From positions 13,835,962 through 13,899,961 of the forward strand of contig NC_067208.1 in the NCBI RefSeq assembly GCF_026262505.1: a DNA stretch of 64,000 nucleotides. Reading direction: 5' to 3'. Shown piece after piece: positions 8,628 through 18,114 of this stretch. The notes under the pieces are model-generated. The model ran no database searches. It was given only the letters and a program-made list of their open reading frames with translations, and was not told the origin of the DNA. How positions within the stretch are numbered: the first letter of the stretch is position 1; each line of letters begins with the position of its first letter. The DNA comes from Trichomonas vaginalis G3 (Eukaryota > Parabasalia > Trichomonadida > Trichomonadidae). The position numbers were made by a program, and so were the translations under genes.

Positions 8628-9047
8628 TTAGAACATTTCTGGGTCAATGTCAATGTTCTCTTCCTCTTTAGGAGCAAACACTGGCTTAGACTCTAAAATC
8701 TTTTTACCTAATTTACCTTGAACTTCAACTATCTTAGACTCATAATATTCATAGTCGTCTGCTTTCTTTGGTTCATAAGGTATAACAAGTTTGTATGCTT
8801 TGCCTTCTTTAAGGTTTGAAAACCTTCTGTCAAAATTTTCTTTGACTGCTAACAAACCTTCTATGTCTAAGTCTTCAAATTTCGCACCATTTTTAGTCAC
8901 AATAGCAAACTTAACGGGTTCGATGTTCCAAACTTTGTCAAATGTAGACTTTTCAAAATGGTAGAAGTAAACATTCAAATATATGAATGGGTCTAGTTCT
9001 TCTTTGACTTCTGTCATGTACTTGTTGACTGAAATATATTTCGTCAT
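8628..9047 (-). CDS. Maverick-associated protein of unknown function (139 aa)
   Basis: This is an intact 139-residue frame with initiator MTKYISVNKYMTEVKEELDP. The N-terminal half looks like a beta-rich fold (IYLNVYFYHFEK, then PVKFAIVTKNG), the middle is helical, and the tail is acidic with NIDIDPEMF at the end. The fold could be a small single-strand DNA-binding or structural protein, but no diagnostic motif is visible. A T-rich block (9048-9085 on the reverse strand) precedes the start. It is convergent with the 8147 gene, with a 16-base gap after that gene's possible extension. Confidence 0.7.
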   Translation of the reverse strand: MTKYISVNKYMTEVKEELDPFIYLNVYFYHFEKSTFDKVWNIEPVKFAIVTKNGAKFEDLDIEGLLAVKENFDRRFSNLKEGKAYKLVIPYEPKKADDYEYYESKIVEVQGKLGKKILESKPVFAPKEEENIDIDPEMF

Positions 9048-9090
9048 CTTTTCTATCGGATAAAAAAATATTTTTTTTTAAAAAAACGTT

Positions 9091-9674
9091 TTAAAATGGT
9101 ATGCCATATAGCTTCTTGAATTTGTTAAGAAGTATTCGAACGTTTTTTCCATCTGTATCTCTAGCGTTTACATGAGCATAGCCCGTCTTAGTAAAATATA
9201 CTTGTAATTTCCTATAGTTTACGCCGGTATAAAAGTAGAAAGAGTCTTGTTCTTCGCTGTAGTAGTAAAACTCAAACGTATGCTTGCCATAGTCTGTAAT
9301 TTCAATTGCTTCATCTTCTAGTTCGTCGACAAATTCGAATACAATATCTCTAAATTTGCCTATGTTCTTATTGTTTTCAGAACGAGTAACCCAACGTAAG
9401 TTCTCAAGTCTATTGTCGCTTCTTATACGGTTTATATGGTCTACAAGAGGTAAATTGTTAGGATTCGGTATAAATGAGTTGCAATGACAATATGTTTAAA
9501 ATAGTTTTTTCCACCCATCCTCATCATAGCATATCCGTCATTTCGCTCCCATCCGCTTAAAACTCTTTTTGTCTTTTTGTTTCTGACTTCAAATGACTCA
9601 CAACAGTGAATTTCATATTTCTCATCTAACAAACAAGTTTCCCAACGGTCTTCTCCAACAAACTCAGCGTACAT
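9091..9674 (-). pseudogene. HNH endonuclease (NUMOD4/HNH_3 type), one frameshift
   Basis: The frame starting at 9674 (MYAEFVGEDRWETCLL) contains the WETCLLDEKYEIHCCESFEV segment typical of NUMOD4, then VLSGWERNDGYAMMRM and the first histidine region HIVIATH. A frameshift near 9,478-9,485 sends it to an early stop at 9441. The other frame carries LPLVDHINRIRSDNRLENLR and WVTRSENN, the HNH zinc-free nuclease core, and about 85 further codons to a TAA at 9091. The whole is about 195 codons. Such enzymes are usually homing endonucleases carried by introns or free-standing in phages and giant viruses. Here it sits between the minor capsid gene and the 139-aa gene, with no intron visible. Confidence 0.8.
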
Positions 9675-9700
9675 TTCAAATAAAATAAAAAAAATATTTT

Positions 9701-11069
9701 TTATTCTTGAGCTATTTTGTTGTTTGAGCTTTTGTTGCATTTGTTGTTCTTGAGTATTTGTTGTTGAAGTTGTTCTTGTAGTACAATACTTTCACCAGTT
9801 GCATCTTCCAATTCGAAACTTTCTGCCGTCATTGACAAATACATAGGACATAAAAGTTTTACAGGAACAAAGTTTGCGTCAACTAAGGTTAACGTTATGT
9901 TTGCAAAGTGTTTGAGTTACTAAGTTGAAAATTCTGCATTCGAATGAACAATAGGCAAACAGCAGAGAAAGTGTTGTTTATACGCATGAGTATCTTGGTC
10001 ATAGTAGTTTCTGTCGACATTCGAATAGCACTTTGAACCTTAAGTTTGAAACAATATATAAATGGTGTGCTTAAAGTCAATGGAATAGACTTCCTGTGTA
10101 TGACACCTTTTCCTGTTATAGGAAACTGTTGGTAGTAAAACCAGATATAAGTTTTGTATTATAGCTCATATCGTTTATACTAAACTCAGTCGGACATCCA
10201 AACATAATGAAACCTGCTCTAGTTGCAGCACATGTTACATCCGTCCTTAAGTATTAAATAAGTCAACAAAACCTGTTGGTGGTATATCTGAGTAAGTATC
10301 TTCAAAGAAGTATTTTTTACCATTCACAACAACAAAGTCTTCTGGTGTCAAAAGAGCAAAACAGGCTTTAGTCGTCATCGTGTTTAAGGTCAGTTTACAA
10401 TATCGTCCTTGAGGACTTTGTAAGTTTGTTGTTTATGAATTATATGACTCAGGGTTTAGTGTAATAGTATAAACCACTATGTCTTCTGCATTTACTTAGC
10501 AAGTAATTTTAATGAAATGTTGTGGTCGTCAAATATTTTTATGACGTCTGGGAAACTATATTTTAAGTTCAACGTTTCACCTCCTTTCATAACGTATATC
10601 TTGTCAATGACTTATATGAAACACCACAGCAAGCAATGTCGGTTCTATTTCTTTGATGTTTATATCGTCTGCCTCTGTCAAAGTTTCAATAGTTCTTTCA
10701 AAACTTCATGAGGTGCAATGACATATGAGTTCACTTTTACAGGGTTGTGTTCGACCAAGTTTAACATTATACCCAAAGCCTTGACAAATCTTCTCCTGAG
10801 TTTTAAGTTTGTCTTTAAGTTGTTGGTAGTCGTTTCGAATATCTGCAACAGAACTTAAGTCTCTGCTAACTTCAGGTATGTTGGTTGTTCTTTTACAGGA
10901 ACTATTGTATACCATCTTCGTCTTCGTATGGTTTCCCCACTTCAACATCTCTTTCTTTGACATTGACAACAACACTTTGACTGTTTGTTTGAGTTGGTGA
11001 ATTTAACTTCACATCTGCCATCGCCATTAAACCTTTTGAAACACTTACGCTATTTTTCGGAAATGACAT
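9701..11069 (-). pseudogene. Minor capsid protein (penton-like), several frameshifts
   Basis: The start at 11069 gives MSFPKNSVSVSKGLMAMADV, 18 bases from a divergent small frame. Protein-like pieces continue in changing frames: a stretch with VSRDLSSVADIRNDYQQLKD near 10,850, weaker parts to 9,900, and a clear C-terminal piece reading NITLTLVDANFVPVKLLCPM followed by YLSMTAES near 9,800-9,890, ending at a TAA at 9701-9703. The closing pattern (ITLTL-D-NF-PV-L) fits the single-jelly-roll penton-like protein of Polintons. The full gene would be about 456 codons, and at least four frameshifts break it. Its place between the ATPase side and the major capsid gene supports the call. Confidence 0.7.
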
Positions 11070-11087
11070 TTTACTTAGAATAAAAAG

Positions 11088-11400
11088 ATGGACGTATTCG
11101 AGTATCTCTTCGAATTGAAGCAAAACAAAGTTTACACACACAAACAATACAAGTTCATTGACAGAATAGTTCTTTACAAACAATGGAAATGTTATAGAAT
11201 AGCAGTCTTTGCTGAACCAAAATATTTCATAAAGCAAAGAAAGTTGGTATAACTGAAATGGTGAAAGTTCTTGAAGCAGACAAAAATATAACAACAAAAC
11301 TGACCGATATTTCTAAAGGTAAGTTTATTACAATTTTATGTCAAAACTGGCGTACTGTCAATTTTGACGGAGAGAAGTCAGTTCAAGAACAACTTACTGA
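11088..11400 (+). pseudogene. Small plus-strand gene, frameshifted, unknown function
   Basis: An ATG at 11088 opens MDVFEYLFELKQNKVYTHKQ and stops at a TAA at 11250-11252 after 54 codons. A second frame, open upstream of and including the ATG at 11258, continues with KVLEADKNITTKLTDISKGK. The two are probably one gene of about 100 codons broken near 11,240-11,255. It starts 18 bases from the divergent penton-like gene and runs into the 3' end of the major capsid gene, so its end is uncertain. The N-terminal part (FIDRIVLYKQWKCYRIAVFA) suggests a small beta-rich protein. No family is recognised. Confidence 0.5.
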
Positions 11401-12994
11401 CTGCTGCCAAAATCTGCTCGATGGAAGCTGTCGTTATACCAATCTGAGGAGCCCCAGCAGGTTTCATCGAACGAATTTTCAAAAGAGCATCTTCCGTGAA
11501 AAGTGCTATTGGTTTTGTAAACTTCTTTGCTTTCAATTCATTTGGACCGTCTCTGTCACCAGTATATTGTATTTGAACTGTACCAACAGTTGAAATACCA
11601 CCCATAAAGTCTTCTGAGTCAGCAAATGGAATGCCAAGCCAAAAGTTTGAACGGTCTCCATTTGTATATTGAGTTTTTTGACCTCCTGTATGGTCCATAC
11701 TTTCACATATGGCATAATAGAACTTTGCATTTCAGGGTTAATGGTTGTTGTGAAGTTGTTGTTAAAGTTCATAATCTAATGTCAAGTTGTATGACCTCAT
11801 ATCCTCAACTGTAGAATATTCTTCTCTTGGATAAGTATTTGCCATCTATGTTTATATGTATTTAATACCAGGTTGTAAAACAAGAATAGTCATTTATAGT
11901 TCGTCTGAACAGTACAAACATAGTATCTGCATGTTTCATTGCAGTTGTTAAAGCAATATCTGTTCTTGCACCTGGGTCAGCACTTTGGTTTCCAACTTCA
12001 CCTGCAAAGTCTTTGACAGATATTTGGTGTATAGGGAACATAAGTGGAACTGCAATATATTTGGCAGCTAAAGCATTTGAAATATCTGGGTCCAACATAT
12101 AGACTGCAAGTCTGCTTTCTATTCTCTTGCATTCAAACTTTTCGCATGTGAACTTAACTGGGTCCCAAGCATTCCAGCAGCATTGAAATAATAGTTTACT
12201 TCAGTGTTGAGGTTTGAGAAACCAAAGTCTAAGTCAACTTTGTCTTTGCAAAATTCGGCGAATGACGTTTGATTTGCTCCCTTTACGTCTGTAAGAGTGA
12301 ATGGGTCTTGTGTTGGTGCAATGACTAAGTTATTTTTGCTTGGAGTAAGTTCGATAGAAATTTTTCCTGCCCAGTTTGGCAAGTATCTTAAAAACCTGAA
12401 GATGAGGAAAGATGACAAAGGAACTCTAAGTTTCAGTTTTACTTGGTTACTGCTGCTGCAGTTTGTCCAGAAAGGTTAACATAAACTCCTGGAACGTTAG
12501 GGTCAAGTCTTCTTATTTTCTCAATGGTTGGCATACTGGTCTGTTTGTTCTCTAGCTTGTGGTTGTACTGAGTTTCTCAAAGCGAACCATTCATAGTTTG
12601 CCCATGTTACTGTTTGAACTAAGTCAGAGTTAGAATATATCTTATATCCCATGAAAACTTCTGGAGCATATTGGTATCCGACATAGAAAATTCCATTGCA
12701 ACCTTTCTTGTCAGACAACTTGGCAGAAGGTTTTATTTCAATGTCTTGTTCCACGTATAAGAAAGAGTTGTCAATAGAAATTATATGAAACCTGTCGCAA
12801 GCAATATCTACTGTTGTTGAAGAACCTTCTCCAAACTCACCTACGTTTCCATAAGAAACAGCAGTTGTATATTCGTAAGTTCCAGGAACTATTTCTGACC
12901 TTCTAATGGCATTGTCGCATTCGTTATACCATTCGGAAACATTTCCATTCATAGCATCCAAAACTGTTGGCGTTATATTCTGAGCGGCGTACAT
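11378..12994 (-). pseudogene. Major capsid protein (double jelly-roll), multiple frameshifts
   Basis: Beginning at the ATG at 12994 (MYAAQNITPTVLDAMNGNVS), the first 157 codons carry the N-terminal jelly-roll features: IISIDNSFLYVEQDIEIKPS, then VFMGYKIYSNSDLVQTVTWA. After a break near 12,530 come NVPGVYVNLSGQTAAA and VKLKLRVPLSS; a further break joins FLRYLPNWAGKISIELTPS, the conserved mid-protein region. Later pieces are FVLFRRTI (around 11,900), YPREEYSTVEDMRSYNLTLD (around 11,800) and FWLGIPFADSEDFMGGISTV to the stop at 11378. About 539 codons in total, with at least five frameshifts. The pattern matches Polinton double-jelly-roll capsid proteins; this is family knowledge plus motif reading, not a search. 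Confidence 0.75.
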
Positions 12995-13026
12995 TTCATA
13001 TGAGTAAAAATATAGAATAGTTGGAT

Positions 13027-14010
13027 TTATATGTCATAATAGAACCCACGTGGACCAAGCTTTACTTTCTTCCTGACTGAGTTTTTAACTCTTCTTTTTC
13101 CTTCATTGCCCTCTGCTTGAAGTTGTTGCATCTTTGCATTATGTTCATCTAGTATGTTGCAAATTTCCCATGTCCTTTTTGCCTTTTGGCTCTGGTCGCC
13201 CATCTCAGGTAACCTATATCCTAGAAAGAGTTTGTCATAGTCTGTATTTGAGTCTTTGCGTATTGTTTGCATGACTCTTTCCTGAGTTTCCGGTTCAAGC
13301 TCTTCAAACAGTGCCTGTCCATATGGAATAAGCTCGTTTCCAAATATATGTTTTTGTAGCCATTCTGGTTTTCTTTCCATGTTACCAACTATATCTTTTG
13401 TGAATGGGAAAGCTTTTACCCAATCTTTCAGTCTTGCGTCATTTATTTCTGTAGTTGGTTTTATTTTGTCAAGGAACATGTTTTTCAATACTAACATTTC
13501 ATTTGGTACTGTCCATTTGAGTTTTCTTAAATATTCATCCCTTCTCGGTTCATTGTCTGCAAAGTAAGTTTTTATGACATTTTGTAAACTTTCGTTTGCA
13601 AGGTCATGTACAATAGGTTCTCTTCCTTCTCTCTCCCTAACTTTCTTTCTAAACTCTTCACCAAATATACCATCTCTATGGTTCTGTGTAGTTCTTTGAG
13701 ATAAATGTTCTAGAACGTCAGGTGTTATATTTCCATCAGCCATGTTCATTTCATACTGGTCCAAAATATCTGCATGTTTCATATCTTTCAATGGCATTAA
13801 AGCCGCGCTTAAAATACCAGCTATATCTCGTTCACCATTGACTTCCATTGCGTCTACAACTTCTTGGAATTGTGGTTGTAAGTTTATGAACCACCTATCC
13901 GGATTAGCTTTATGACCCCATCTCATTGTAGTTCCATCGTCTGCAGAAACAAAAGTAGGTTTGGTTTCCATCTTGGTTAGGTTCTGAATGAACTTTAAAC
14001 AATGTTTCAT
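13027..14010 (-). CDS. Maverick morphogenesis-region protein, unknown function (327 aa)
   Basis: This is an intact 327-residue frame. The first ATG is at 14010; an internal Met at residue 15 (METKPTFVSADDGTTMRWGH) could be the true start. It is mostly helical and hydrophilic, with a strongly basic C-terminus (KRRVKNSVRKKVKLGPRGFY). It lies just upstream of the major capsid gene on the same strand (32-base gap) and downstream of two other structural-region genes, so it probably belongs to virion assembly. No protease triad, ATPase or integrase motif is seen. The basic tail could contact DNA or the capsid interior; that is speculation. The reading frame is unbroken, unlike its neighbours. Confidence 0.65.
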   Translation of the reverse strand: MKHCLKFIQNLTKMETKPTFVSADDGTTMRWGHKANPDRWFINLQPQFQEVVDAMEVNGERDIAGILSAALMPLKDMKHADILDQYEMNMADGNITPDVLEHLSQRTTQNHRDGIFGEEFRKKVREREGREPIVHDLANESLQNVIKTYFADNEPRRDEYLRKLKWTVPNEMLVLKNMFLDKIKPTTEINDARLKDWVKAFPFTKDIVGNMERKPEWLQKHIFGNELIPYGQALFEELEPETQERVMQTIRKDSNTDYDKLFLGYRLPEMGDQSQKAKRTWEICNILDEHNAKMQQLQAEGNEGKRRVKNSVRKKVKLGPRGFYYDI

Positions 14011-14031
14011 TTCTATATGTTTTCTTGAAAT

Positions 14032-14508
14032 TTAACCTTTTATCTTCACCGAGTTCATCCGAAGATTGAACGTTAAATGCTCGTAAGTAAAAAGGGTTGT
14101 TGTATTTGTGTACATTTTTTTCAGTACTTCCATTCTATGCTGAATATTTTCATCTGGTGTTGGAGTCTTTTGTATGTCGGCAAACATTTTTCGATATTCT
14201 TCTACTATGTCAGCCGAATTTTTTTTAGACTCTTGGAAATATTCCATATTCTCCGCATACTCTTGTTGAGGGTCAAGATTTTTCGGCTGTTCCAAATCTT
14301 CATCTAGTTCTGTGAAGTTAGTTTCCAAAGGAGTGACTTGTTCGTTTCCTTCAGGCTCTTCTAGCTGTTGTTGCTGAACTATTTCTTCCATGTCTGGTTG
14401 TATCTGAACTATTTCTTCCTGTGGAGTTTCTTGTACCTCATCTGCTGGCATTTCATATATTCCGAGACCGTTTTTAACAATTTCCCTATCTACGTCATCC
14501 GCATTCAT
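14032..14508 (-). CDS. Maverick morphogenesis-region acidic protein (158 aa)
   Basis: An intact 158-residue frame starting MNADDVDREIVKNGLGIYEM. The N-terminal two thirds are very acidic and glutamine-rich (many EEIVQ and QQQ runs) and probably disordered or coiled-coil; the end (TTTLFTYEHLTFNLRMNSVK) is more ordered. Its ATG overlaps the TGA of the upstream gene by four bases (ATGA at 14505-14508), suggesting the two are expressed together. No known family is recognised. The function is likely structural or scaffolding, by context only. Confidence 0.6.
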   Translation of the reverse strand: MNADDVDREIVKNGLGIYEMPADEVQETPQEEIVQIQPDMEEIVQQQQLEEPEGNEQVTPLETNFTELDEDLEQPKNLDPQQEYAENMEYFQESKKNSADIVEEYRKMFADIQKTPTPDENIQHRMEVLKKMYTNTTTLFTYEHLTFNLRMNSVKIKG

Positions 14509-16009
14509 AAGCTTTTTTCTTTCGTTCCGTCTCTATTTTTTACGCGTTTCATGACGAAAGTTGAATTGTCATTTAGCTCTGACATCAAATATCTCGGAGT
14601 AAATTCATCCATGTCATTTGGATGATATGCTATTAAATCATATCCCTTAGCGAGCTTGTATTTTCCAGGTTTGAGGTTATATCCGTTTTGGTGCTGAGCC
14701 ATAAAGCTAAATAGGTTCGGGTCAGTATTTCCATCCTTGAACTTTCTAATAGCTTCTTTATATCTGTCACTAAAGTCAATACTATCTGGGTAACCATAGT
14801 CTTCTTTAAGCATTTTTAAGAATTCTTGGTTCCCTTGTTCTCTACTTCTTTTATGTCCTTGCTCTGTTTGTGGTTGTTGTGCTGGTTGTGGAGGTGGTTG
14901 CTGTGCAGGGTTTTGAACTGTTGGTTGTTGTGCTGGTTGTTGTGCTGGTTTTGGTGCATGCCTGTGTCTATGTCCATGTGACGATGTAAATGTTTTAGGT
15001 AGTCCTGGTGCAGGTGCTTCTCTTGGAGGGTTTGGTGGTATATAAGTTCCACCAGCTGGCACATATGTTCCATCTGCAGCGTAATGTCCTACCTGACTTT
15101 TCGTTTTTAAGAAAGCATTTACTAGGTCTGTTTTGGTCTGTTGTAACTCTTTTTCTTGACTTTTCACAACAGTTGCTCTAACGGCGTCATAGGCACTTTG
15201 AACTGCCTGTCTCGTTGCTGCATCTGTTATTTTCGTCATATTTTGTGCTACTTCTTTTAACTCGTTGTCGAAACCTTCAGACTTCAGTTTCTTTCCAGAT
15301 GAGAAGTCGTTCACTAGTTTCACCTTACTATGAAGAGCTTCGAAGGCGTTCTTAAAGTCAGCATTTGTTAAAGTTTCATTTGAACTGTCTTCATCCGCTT
15401 GTATTTTTGTCCTTATTGACCCTATGAGTTGGGCTGCTTTAGCGTTGGCTTGGGCATCTAACCAGTCATTGTTAGCTTTTATATATTCTGCGCTTTTCAT
15501 TGCCTTTTGCATGGCTGCGTCGTTATTTTTACTTTCTTGTGCTAAGTTTTCATACTGTACGGTTTGGTTTTGCAACTGTAAAAGTTTTTCTGCCTTTACA
15601 TTTGCTTCAACTTCTTTTTTATACTCATCGCTATCCATATATGTCTTCAGGGCTTTTTGTTTTATCTCTTCATCTTTCAGTACTTTATATTGAGTAGTAT
15701 GGTTTTTTCAAATTTAACATCTTGTTCCATTTTTGCTACTTCTGCTGCTTTTTCTGACACTTTTTTTGCATATTCCTCTGTACTTAGTTCTTTCAGTTGT
15801 TCTTCTTCTTCTTTTTCTCTACGTTTAACTCATTGAGTTTCTTTGTGTGTCTGTCATATTCTAGTTTCTTTTCGTTTTCACTTATTTGCTTCTGTATGTC
15901 TATGTTTGACTTTTTGACATCTGTTATTTTGATTTTTGAGTGAACTCAAATTCATTTGACTTTGAGGGTTATAGGCTGTTCCGTCTGCAGCTCCACCATA
16001 GCCTGCCAT
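14505..16009 (-). pseudogene. Long coiled-coil Maverick protein, 5' part frameshifted
   Basis: The uninterrupted 3' part (15638-14505, 377 codons) has an alanine/lysine-rich helical region, a His/Arg cluster (SHGHRHRHAPKP), a Gln-Pro repeat linker (AQQPAQQPTVQNPAQQPPPQ) and a folded C-terminal domain ending in ELNDNSTFVMKRVKN. Upstream, protein-like sequence in shifting frames reaches an ATG at 16009 (MAGYGGAADGTAYNPQSQMN), with coiled-coil pieces such as EEYAKKVSEKAAEVAKMEQD. Three frameshifts, near 15,940, 15,825 and 15,690, separate them. The complete gene would be about 500 codons. The domain mix suggests a structural or fibre-like virion protein, without a recognised family. Translation of the 377-codon part alone is possible. 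Confidence 0.6.
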
Positions 16010-16014
16010 TTTCG

Positions 16015-16216
16015 CTAAAAAGTGCCGCTCTTAAACCTTCCACTCTGTGCACCAAGAACTCGGTTTAAAAGCATAGGATTGCTTGACATTTGTTGCAACA
16101 TAGTGGGGTCATTCAGCATTTGTTGTTGCAACTGTTGTTGTGGTGTTAGTTTTTACTATTGGATGTTTCAATGCTCTCTTCCTCTTACGTATATTCTTAC
16201 GTAGCTTACGTGGCAT
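16015..16216 (-). pseudogene. Small basic core-like Maverick protein, frameshifted
   Basis: The ATG at 16216 opens MPRKLRKNIRKRKRALKHPI, a very basic N-terminus. A one-base shift near 16,145-16,155 is needed to reach the rest, which is Gln/Met-rich and closes with LGAQSGRFKSGTF before a TAG at 16015. The whole is about 67 codons. Small arginine-rich proteins of this kind act as DNA-condensing core proteins in adenovirus-like particles, which is the likely role here by analogy. It is the first gene at the right end of the element and lies six bases upstream of the next gene. Confidence 0.5.
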
Positions 16217-17387
16217 TTTAAGTGAATTAAAAATGGTTTTTGACAGATGTTTATATGACACTTTCTACCCTCTTGAATTTTCTGAAACTTTCTTGTCAAT
16301 TTTTTGTTGAGACTTCTTCGTAAAGACTTTGTAAAGACTTTCTCATGAACTTTCTTGTCAATTTCTTGTCAATTGTTTTGTAAAGTTTTCTTCATCGTAA
16401 AGACTTTGTAAATGACCCAAAAATATATTTTAGGGTAGAAGGTTAGATATAACCTGTTTTCTAACCTCATTTCTACCCTCTTGAATTTTCATGAATTTTC
16501 ATGAATTTCTTCGTAAATGTTTTTGTTAAGACTTCTTCATCTAATTTCTCATGAACTTTCTTGTCTATGTTTTGTAAAGTTCTTCATCGTAAAGACTTTG
16601 TAAAGACTTCTTCGTCTAATGTTTTGTAAAGTTCTTCATCGTAAAGACTTTGTAAAGACTGTCTAATTCGGAAAAGTTCTTCATCGTTTTGTTGAGAAAG
16701 TTCATGAGGGTAGAAATTGAGGTTAGAAAACAGGTTATATCTAACCTTCTACCCTAAAATATATTTTTGCCTGATTTACACTCATTGACGATGAAGTTTT
16801 GTAATGTTCTTCATCGTAAAGACTTTGTCAAGAACTTTCTTGTCTATGTTTTGTAAAGACTTCTTCGTAAAGACTTTCTCATGAACTTTGTCAAGAACTT
16901 TCTTGTCTATGTTTTGTAAAGACTTCTTCGTAAAGACTTTCTTGTCTATGTTTTGTAAAGACTTTGTAAAGACTTTGTCAAGAACTTTCTTGTCTATGTT
17001 TTGTAAAGACTTCTTCGTAAAGACTTTGTAAAAGACTTTCTCATGAACTTTCTTGTCTATGTTTTGTAAAGACTTTGTAAAGACTTTGTTGAGAGTTCAT
17101 CGTAAAGACTTTGTAAAGTTCTTCTTCGTAAAGACTTTGTAAAGACTTCTTCGTAAACTTTGTAAAGACTTTGTCAAGAACTTTCTTGTCTATGTTTTGT
17201 AAAGACTTCTTCGTAAAGACTTTGTAAAGACTTTCTCATGAACTTTCTTGTCTATGTTTTGTAAAGACTTTGTAAAGACTTTGTTGAGAGTTCATCGTAA
17301 AGACTTTGTAAAGTTCTTCTTCGTAAAGACTTTGTTGAGAGTTCCTCATGAACTTTCTTGTCTATGTTTTGTAAAGTTCTTCTTCGT
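16217..17387. repeat. Non-coding block of short repeats at the Maverick right end
   Basis: No gene is visible. The region is built from recurring words such as GTAAAGACTTTGTAAAGACT, TTTCTTGTCTATGTTTTGTA and CTTCTTCGTAAAGAC in irregular order, increasingly regular from about 16,790 onward. Two hairpin repeats are embedded: about 16420-16490 (direct) and 16708-16768 (inverted). It may be the sub-terminal part of the long terminal repeat of the Maverick; the partner would lie outside the window. Confidence 0.75.
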
Positions 17388-17508
17388 AAAAACTTCATTT
17401 ATACTAAACATCTTCAGGGCGTAACGCGCCTGGAAGCCCTCCGAATAAAAACTTCATTTATACTCATTCATCCTCAGGGCTAGAAGGCACGAAGTGCCTG
17501 GAAGCCCC
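17388..17508. repeat. Two tandem stem-loop units at the Maverick end
   Basis: AAAAACTTCATTTATACT starts both units (17388 and 17447). Each then has CAGGGC, a stem-loop (GGCG-TAACG-CGCC in the first, AGGCAC-GAA-GTGCCT in the second) and CTGGAAGCCC. These are the most GC-rich bases of the area and lie directly before the T run, consistent with terminal structure. Confidence 0.6.
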
Positions 17509-17512
17509 ACTA

Positions 17513-17514
<2 letters not shown>

Positions 17515-17547
<33 letters not shown>
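17515..17547. repeat. 33-base T run at the Maverick/array junction
   Basis: A pure T run separates the Maverick end from segment A. In the right-hand copy of A the same boundary (AATGACTAAT) is preceded by segment R instead. It may be a biological junction or an assembly scar. Confidence 0.6.
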
Positions 17548-17550
<3 letters not shown>

Positions 17551-18114
17551 GACTAATATTGCCAAAGGAGAAGGGAAAATTTTATAAAATTTTATCATAT
17601 TAAGGTATAAAACTATTATTTCCTATATATTTATGAATCAAATAGTAAGATAATCACTCTTTGTTAGACTAAATTAAATGAAAAAAGTCTAAATTGTATG
17701 ATCGTCTAAACTCAGTATAACCTATACCAAAGCTTATTAATGGCTTATGCAAATATACAGCTGATGTTAGCTTAGTTTTTGACCAAAATACAAAAAAAAA
17801 TTATGAGTACAATATGATCAAAGTTTTATAAAAGCAGCCGAAAACAGCATTCAATTGGAATGGTATTATCAATGATAATCATTCAAGACACTTTTATCAA
17901 AAAATTTACATAAATCTTTTTCAAAACAGAGTATTTTTGCAAAAATTTCATCGAAAAGATAGCTTTGTCTAATAAAAATGATATGGTACGGAAAATCTAT
18001 TGAAAATAATCTGAGGAATTTGAAATTCATTAAAAAGTCTTGAAAAAAGTGAATGCATTCATGAATGTCCCATATCCATTTTATCCTGTTGTTTCATAAT
18101 TCCATATTGCCGAT
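17548..18114. repeat. Segment A, left copy
   Basis: This 0.57-kb AT-rich stretch is nearly identical to 58912-59482. It begins AATGACTAATATTGCCAAAG and ends CATATTGCCGATT just before segment R. No gene is visible in it. It bounds the tandem array on the left. Confidence 0.85.

Larger units (their letters stand above)
1..17514. mobile_element. Maverick/Polinton element, right-hand part, degraded
   Basis: This stretch carries the gene set of a Maverick (Polinton): packaging ATPase, double-jelly-roll major capsid protein, penton-like minor capsid protein, a small basic protein and accessory KilA-N and HNH genes. Genes run plus-strand from 1 to about 6.7 kb and mainly minus-strand from 7.2 to 16.2 kb. 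The left boundary, and with it the expected family B polymerase, integrase and cysteine protease, lies outside the window. The right boundary is placed just before the T run at 17,515; the last bases before it (GCCCCACT) would fit the 5'-AG type of terminus reported for Polintons, but no inverted partner is visible here. At least eight genes carry frameshifts, so the copy is probably not autonomous. Confidence 0.85.

Noticed and set aside
13027-14010. Adenain-like cysteine protease of Mavericks
   Set aside because: No His-Asp-Cys arrangement is visible; the protein is helical and basic at the end.
16217-17387. CRISPR-like array
   Set aside because: Repeats are irregular in spacing and order with no unique spacers of constant length, and the genome is eukaryotic.
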